DNA of 64,000 nucleotides from Mucilaginibacter sabulilitoris. Its GTDB lineage: Bacteria > Bacteroidota > Bacteroidia > Sphingobacteriales > Sphingobacteriaceae. The translations under genes and the position numbers were made by a program. The stretch is taken from contig NZ_CP139558.1 in assembly GCF_034262375.1 (NCBI RefSeq), forward strand, positions 5,952,001-6,016,000, in the 5' to 3' direction. The notes below the pieces were generated by a model. The model did no database searches. It saw only the letters and a program-made list of their open reading frames with translations, and was not told where the DNA came from. Below, piece after piece: positions 59,320 to 64,000 of the stretch (the stretch's first letter is position 1; the number at the start of each line of letters is the position of its first letter).

Positions 59320-60276
59320 TTAAAAAAACTTAGCTTTTGATGATGAGGCCATCTTTGCCTGTTGCAGATCATGAATAGCCGTACCAGCCTCAATAGCCAA
59401 ATTGGCCTCAATAACATCGGCACCTGCTGCTATTATACTTTTATAATCTTTATTAAGCTCTTCAATACTTATATTTCCCTTAGTATAAGCAGCATCGTAG
59501 CTAAAGGCAGCCCCTTCCATACACATAGCTCCACGTTTATGAATTTCGTTAAATACCGTTGGATCTGTTACGGGTTTCTGACTTACAAAAACTATCACAT
59601 TTTGCCATGGTACACCAGAGTTATCAAACTCTTTAACTTTTTCAACGCTGTTAAGCATCACTTCCATTACGATGTTTTTATCCAACTTGTAGCATTTTTG
59701 CGCGTCGGCTATGGTATATGCCATAATAATTGTGCTCGCGTATGCCTTATGTTCCTGCACTTTTTTTACACGGGCTTCCATTGATAGCTCTTTCATATCC
59801 ATCACTAATATGGTTTTGCCTTTAGCCCATTCCAGCACCTCATCTAACGTTGGGATCTGGTAATTGGTAAGGTTACCATCAACATCTTTTAATTTGTAGC
59901 TTTTAACTTCCTTTAATGTGTGGTCGGCTATTTTGCCGGTTCCATTGCTTGTTCTGTCAAGTGTTGCATCGTGCATTACAACAATATCGCTGTCTTTGGT
60001 GTAATGTGGATCCATCTCTAAAAGAGAGTGTACATGACTAAGCGTATTTTCAAAGGTAGCGATGCAATTTTCAGGATATCCTTTCCGTGCCCCTCCTCTG
60101 TGGGCACTTATAAACGGTACTGCATCCGGAGTGTATTTAAAAAACTCTTTTACATCCTTTGCATTATGCAGCTTAAACGTATAGAACTTATCGGCAGCCT
60201 TAAAGCCAAGCACGGCAACAAAAGCAACAGGCAGTAATATCAAAATGCCTGCATAGTATTTTACTGATCTTTTCAT
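59320..60276 (-). CDS. Secreted glycerophosphodiester phosphodiesterase, second type
   Basis: 318 residues with an N-terminal signal/anchor (about 6-27, YYAGILILLPVAFVAVLGF). GDPD barrel motifs: FISAHRGGARKGYPENCIATF, LLEMDPHYTKDSDIVVMHDATLDRTSNGTG, TLDEVLEWAKGK and VIEANLAIEAG. It differs from the GDPD at 56.9 kb in the loops after HRGG and in keeping the longer DRTSNGTGK element, so the two are not recent duplicates and may cleave different esters. It starts 85 nt after susD, across a terminator, and 47 nt upstream of the sulfatase gene. Confidence 0.92.
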   Translation of the reverse strand: MKRSVKYYAGILILLPVAFVAVLGFKAADKFYTFKLHNAKDVKEFFKYTPDAVPFISAHRGGARKGYPENCIATFENTLSHVHSLLEMDPHYTKDSDIVVMHDATLDRTSNGTGKIADHTLKEVKSYKLKDVDGNLTNYQIPTLDEVLEWAKGKTILVMDMKELSMEARVKKVQEHKAYASTIIMAYTIADAQKCYKLDKNIVMEVMLNSVEKVKEFDNSGVPWQNVIVFVSQKPVTDPTVFNEIHKRGAMCMEGAAFSYDAAYTKGNISIEELNKDYKSIIAAGADVIEANLAIEAGTAIHDLQQAKMASSSKAKFF

Positions 60277-60318
60277 AAATATTTATTTACAGAGAATCTA
60301 AATGAATAATAAACCATA

Positions 60319-60360
60319 CAAAACAGGTATGGTGTAAAATAAGCACCATACCCGTTTTTA
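60319..60360 (-). terminator. Terminator directly after susD (third locus)
   Basis: On the minus strand GGTATGGTG pairs with CACCATACC around CTTATTTTA, followed by TGTTTTG. It lies between susD and the GDPD gene. Confidence 0.8.
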
Positions 60361-60361
60361 T

Positions 60362-62029
60362 TTAATAACCCGGATTTTGCGTAATTTTAGAATTTTGCGC
60401 AATAACGGTTTGTGGAATTGGCATCAGGTAATTTTTGGCAGGCTTAAATATAATTTGTCCACCTCCTATGTTTACTTTTTCATAGGTAAGCGCAGTACCT
60501 GTACCTGTAATTTTCATAGCCCTTAGCGGTTTGCTGAATACCTGGTCGGCTATGCGCCAGCGCCATAGATCAAATAACCTTTTACCTTCAAAGGCCAACT
60601 CAATCCTGCGCTCCCTTCTGATACGCTGACGCAATTGATCCTGAGATAAACCACCCGGCAGATTTGGCAAGCCACCGCGTGCCCTAACCTTATTAACAGC
60701 ATCATAAACACTTTGCTCCGGGCCCGAAACTTCGTTTTTAGCCTCAGCATAGTTTAACAATATTTCAGCATATCGCCATATTATTGCATTTGCGCCGCCT
60801 GTACGTGTACCAATGTTGGCACTGCCCGGTACAATTGCGGGGTCAAGCAGTTTTCTTAAAAAGTAACCTGAACGGGTACTACCACCCGCTCCCGATGGAT
60901 CAAAAACGTTGCGATTATTAGGTATGCCCGCGCGGGTATAAATAACACCATTACGCCAGGTGCATCCATCATAAATTATTGATGCCGCGAAACGTTTATC
61001 CCTGTTGTTATACGGATTGGCCGGATCAAACATGGCAGAGCCTTCTGCCTCGGTTTTACCATCTAAAAACTCATAAGAATCAACCAGATCCTGGGTTGGG
61101 TTTACAGCGCCATAGCCGGTACCGTCAGTAACCTGAACAGGTCCCCAGTAGCTATCCCTGGAAGTCCCTTTAATGATTGGTGCGTACTGAATATCAAAAA
61201 CAACCTCTTTATTGTCATCATTGGCCGAATAAAATATGCCTGCATAATCACCAAACAGATCGTAACCTGCGCCAAGGTTCATGATCTTTAAATTAGTTGC
61301 GGCCGCATTTTGCCATTTACCGGCATATAATTCTTCCTCGCCCTCTAAAGCCAGCGCAGCTCCTTTTGTAGCCCTGCCAATATTATTACCTGTTACAGTA
61401 AGTGGCAGATCAGCTTGTATGTCTTCACATTCTTTTTCAATAAAGGAAACACATTCCTCATAAGTGTTGCGAGGATAAAAAATAGCATCACCATCAGTAC
61501 TTTGATTAAGCGCCTTAAGAATAAGCGGTACTCCGCCGTAAAGATCAATTAACGATTTGTAATAATATGCTCTTAAAAACCTGGCCTGCGCTATATATGA
61601 TTTTTTTGTGGCCTCGTCAAAGGTAGCTGGTGTAAGCTTGGTAATAAACAGGTTGCACTTACGGATATTGGCATACATGTTTTGCCATTGCTTATCAAAA
61701 ATTGGAACAGTTGCTCCATATCCCCCATTTGCAAAAGCCTGGTATGAAGGGATACCGGCCAATGGCCCGCTTACCGAATTATCAGAGTAATTATCAAGCG
61801 GGTCGTTGCTGATCTCGGTAGGTAACAGCGTAAATACCGACGACCATGGGCCCGGATTTAAACTGTTATATATATCATTTAAAAACAGGCCTGCATTTTC
61901 TGGTGTTGAAAAAACGGAAGCATCCGTTAGCTGATCAGTAGGCGTAACATCCAGCACCTTATCGTTACAAGATATGGCTGATATGCACACTATTGTTATA
62001 AAAATTAATTTTATTGCTTTCATTGTCAT
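60362..62029 (-). CDS. SusD/RagB family outer-membrane lipoprotein
   Basis: 555 residues (553 from the second ATG at 62023). The lipobox is AISC, near residue 21. SusD features: PENAGLFLNDIYNSLNPG, QARFLRAYYYKSLIDLYGGVPLIL, GAALALEGEEELYAGKW, AEILLNYAEAKNEVSGPE and LRQRIRRERRIELAFEGKRLFDLWRW. It is the surface glycan-binding lid of the neighbouring SusC, 11 nt upstream. The ligand should carry the phosphodiester or sulfate groups that the downstream GDPDs and sulfatase attack (inference). Confidence 0.96.
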   Translation of the reverse strand: MTMKAIKLIFITIVCISAISCNDKVLDVTPTDQLTDASVFSTPENAGLFLNDIYNSLNPGPWSSVFTLLPTEISNDPLDNYSDNSVSGPLAGIPSYQAFANGGYGATVPIFDKQWQNMYANIRKCNLFITKLTPATFDEATKKSYIAQARFLRAYYYKSLIDLYGGVPLILKALNQSTDGDAIFYPRNTYEECVSFIEKECEDIQADLPLTVTGNNIGRATKGAALALEGEEELYAGKWQNAAATNLKIMNLGAGYDLFGDYAGIFYSANDDNKEVVFDIQYAPIIKGTSRDSYWGPVQVTDGTGYGAVNPTQDLVDSYEFLDGKTEAEGSAMFDPANPYNNRDKRFAASIIYDGCTWRNGVIYTRAGIPNNRNVFDPSGAGGSTRSGYFLRKLLDPAIVPGSANIGTRTGGANAIIWRYAEILLNYAEAKNEVSGPEQSVYDAVNKVRARGGLPNLPGGLSQDQLRQRIRRERRIELAFEGKRLFDLWRWRIADQVFSKPLRAMKITGTGTALTYEKVNIGGGQIIFKPAKNYLMPIPQTVIAQNSKITQNPGY

Positions 62030-62040
62030 ATCGTAAAAAA

Positions 62041-64000
62041 TTAAAAATTCACGTTTACCCCCATTGAGTAAACCTTTTGCTGGAAGTAATATCTTGATCT
62101 GGTACTTCCTGAGGCACCCAGTTCAGGATCAATGAAGTTATCAGCAGAAAACGTTAACAGGTTTTGCCCGGAAACAAATACTCTTAATGATTTAATTCCG
62201 ATTTTGCCGGTTAATAACAGCGGGAATGTATAACCTATCTGCGCGGTTTTAAGTCTTAAATAACTTCCGCTGCTTATATATAATGATGATGGCTGAGAGC
62301 TATTGGTATTGGGCGAGGGCAATAATATAGGGTACCTGGCATTTGGATTACTCGGCGACCAGGTATTCATTTGCTCTTTAAATATTTTCGCACCGTTAAA
62401 AAATGCTGCTCCGGCCTCATCAATAAGCAGATAGCTACCTTCAGCGGCTCCCTGCCAAAGCATACTGATATCAACTCCTTTCCAGGCGATACCTCCGGTT
62501 AAACCGTAAACAATTTGCGGAACAATGGGCTTACCTATCGGCACCTGGTCATTATCATCTATTTTTCCATCTCCGTTTTGGTCTTTGTATTTGATATCAC
62601 CCGGAATTAACTTGCCAAACTGGGTTGCTGATGAGTTTATTTCATCCTGTGACTGGAAGAAACCAATGGCTTGGAAACCAAACTGGGTACCTAAAGGCCT
62701 TCCAGTTAACCTGCGGTTAGGATTATTATAGGTGGCACCACTTTCAAAAGTTTGCACCAGTTTATTCTTCGCGTAACTGAAGTTAAACCCTACGTTATAT
62801 GATAACCCGTTAGCGAAATTATGTGAGTGGTTTATAGAGAAATCCAATCCTTGATTATCCATTATACCGCCATTCACCTGCGATAAGCCGATACCATACT
62901 CTAATGGCACTGTAGCTGTTGGAGGTACCAGCATGTCTGAACGACGCTCCTTAAATACATCAAATTCAAAGCCTAACTGTCCTTTAAATAATAGACCTTC
63001 TAAGCCAATATCCAGCTTTTTAGAGGTTTCCCAGGTAATGTCTGGGTTTGACTGGGCACGTTCAAACGCACCCTGTACCTGTGTATAAGATGTGCCACCA
63101 AAAACATAGCTGCTGTTAACACCGTAAGAACTAAGGTATTGAAATGCAGAACCTGCCAGGTTGCCCGATTTACCAATCGAACCGCGAAGTTTCAGGTTAT
63201 CAATCCAGCTATAGTTGTCGCGGATAAAACTTTCCTGTGATAGTCTCCAGCCCAGTGAAAGCGCCGGAAAAAAGGCAAATCTTTTACCGGGAGCAAAATA
63301 ATAATGGCCATCATACCTGCCAGAAAACTCAGCAAAGTATTTTTGATCATAATTATAGCTGGCACGGTATACATATCCAATTTGTTTTGAGCTGTTTGAG
63401 GAGCCACTGTTATCATAATCATTTTTAGCCGAACTGCCTAACGAAAGCTCATCCAGGTCAACCTGATAGTTCATGCGGGAGGCGCCAAACAAATTATTAT
63501 TTCCGCTCCTCTTCTCGGCCACAGCTAATAAATTGATATCGTTTTTACCAAATGTGCGCTGATAGGTAATATATCCCTGCAAAGTTGTATTAACCGCCTG
63601 GTTGAAACTTTCACTAAGACTTGGCGCAGCTAAACCTGCTTTAACAGGTATAAATTGGTTTGAAGCATTTAAAGAATAGTAGGTATATGGGGTTTGAAAA
63701 TTTTTATCAAAAATATAACCCTTGTCATAGGCTATCACACCCTTAATTGCCAGGCCCTTTATAAAGGGTAGTTTTTGCTCAATTGATAATTGGGTAAACA
63801 AAATGTTATTGTCTTTTTTATCATACCCGCTGTCATATATTGATGGCAATAATGTATTACCAGGCAAACCGTTGCTAAAGCTTAACTGATTTGGTAATAA
63901 GGGCGAGTTTTTAGTAACCGAAGTATATATACCTGCCCCTGATGTTGCCCCGGGATTTTTGGTTATCTCATAGCTGGCTTTTACATCTAACGAAACAGTA
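62041..64000 (-). CDS. SusC/RagA TonB-linked protein, C-terminal part (cut by window end)
   Basis: 653 codons are visible and the frame is open across the window edge at 64000; the N-terminal signal, CarboxypepD_reg-like domain and plug are outside. The visible part is barrel with typical SusC landmarks: FAFFPALSLGWRLSQESF, LRGSIGKSGN, ITWETSKKLDIGLEGLLF, GDIKYKDQNGDGKIDDNDQVPIG and the C-terminal QNLLTFS and the final YSMGVNVNF strand. Whether it has an STN domain cannot be told. It is the first visible gene of the locus with two GDPDs and the sulfatase. Confidence 0.95.
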   Translation of the reverse strand, partial: TVSLDVKASYEITKNPGATSGAGIYTSVTKNSPLLPNQLSFSNGLPGNTLLPSIYDSGYDKKDNNILFTQLSIEQKLPFIKGLAIKGVIAYDKGYIFDKNFQTPYTYYSLNASNQFIPVKAGLAAPSLSESFNQAVNTTLQGYITYQRTFGKNDINLLAVAEKRSGNNNLFGASRMNYQVDLDELSLGSSAKNDYDNSGSSNSSKQIGYVYRASYNYDQKYFAEFSGRYDGHYYFAPGKRFAFFPALSLGWRLSQESFIRDNYSWIDNLKLRGSIGKSGNLAGSAFQYLSSYGVNSSYVFGGTSYTQVQGAFERAQSNPDITWETSKKLDIGLEGLLFKGQLGFEFDVFKERRSDMLVPPTATVPLEYGIGLSQVNGGIMDNQGLDFSINHSHNFANGLSYNVGFNFSYAKNKLVQTFESGATYNNPNRRLTGRPLGTQFGFQAIGFFQSQDEINSSATQFGKLIPGDIKYKDQNGDGKIDDNDQVPIGKPIVPQIVYGLTGGIAWKGVDISMLWQGAAEGSYLLIDEAGAAFFNGAKIFKEQMNTWSPSNPNARYPILLPSPNTNSSQPSSLYISSGSYLRLKTAQIGYTFPLLLTGKIGIKSLRVFVSGQNLLTFSADNFIDPELGASGSTRSRYYFQQKVYSMGVNVNF

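Overview
The window reads as chromosomal DNA of a free-living Bacteroidota bacterium, most likely a member of the Sphingobacteriaceae (Mucilaginibacter/Pedobacter type). The evidence is three SusC/SusD pairs, an ECF sigma/FecR pair with an STN-domain SusC, the long (315-residue) NusB, a DUF3276 PUR-type protein, LytTR/LytS-type signalling, and several promoters of the Bacteroidota form TTG-(about 20)-TAnnTTTG. The genus is inference; the phylum is well supported. No rRNA, tRNA, CRISPR array, transposase or integrase was seen, but short inverted-repeat elements of REP type recur between genes.

Region 1 (1-11.5 kb) is housekeeping: ychF (cut by the window start), mgtE, a PUR-family protein, an ABC half-exporter, a Leu/Glu-dehydrogenase homologue that lacks the catalytic lysine, the chain nusB - DUF1573 lipoprotein - yajC - ybbR/cdaR-like - coaE - MBL-fold exonuclease - a 57-codon DUF5522 gene, and a MarR regulator. 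Region 2 (11.6-18 kb) holds an aldo/keto reductase, an overlapping EVE / CBM9-like / GHL10-like operon, a secreted hypothetical, a UGT-like glycosyltransferase and an NTF2-like protein. Region 3 (18.2-27.7 kb) is a glycan-degrading block of four secreted exo-glycosidases arranged tail to tail: GH20 and GH38 on +, GH29 and GH92 on -. The set fits complex or high-mannose N-glycans and has no SusCD of its own. Region 4 (28.3-36 kb) holds an NmrA-like oxidoreductase, an NTF2-like protein, a TonB-dependent receptor operon, an SRPBCC gene behind a double operator, and a DUF2306 / LytS-type kinase / LytTR regulator operon.

Region 5 (36.4-64 kb) is the most striking part: three SusC/SusD pairs on the minus strand, each with different company. 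(a) A phosphodiester glycosidase (NAGPA/DUF2233), a NamZ-type exo-muramidase (DUF1343), SusC, SusD, a DigH-like GHL10 hydrolase and a metallophosphoesterase-PQQ propeller fusion form one operon. It lies downstream of a DeoR-family gene, and the region between them is packed with AACGCA inverted repeats. (b) A SusC(STN)/SusD pair is controlled by a divergent ECF sigma factor and a FecR anti-sigma factor and has no enzymes. (c) A SusC (cut by the window end)/SusD pair is followed by two glycerophosphodiester phosphodiesterases, a sulfatase and an MFS sugar porter. Each susD is followed by a stem-loop with a U-run.

The enzymes of (a), joined to those of (c), suggest scavenging of bacterial cell wall: denuded peptidoglycan strands, the GlcNAc-1-phosphate link to teichoic acid, and poly-glycerol-phosphate. 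This is inference from family functions and gene order, not something the sequence proves.
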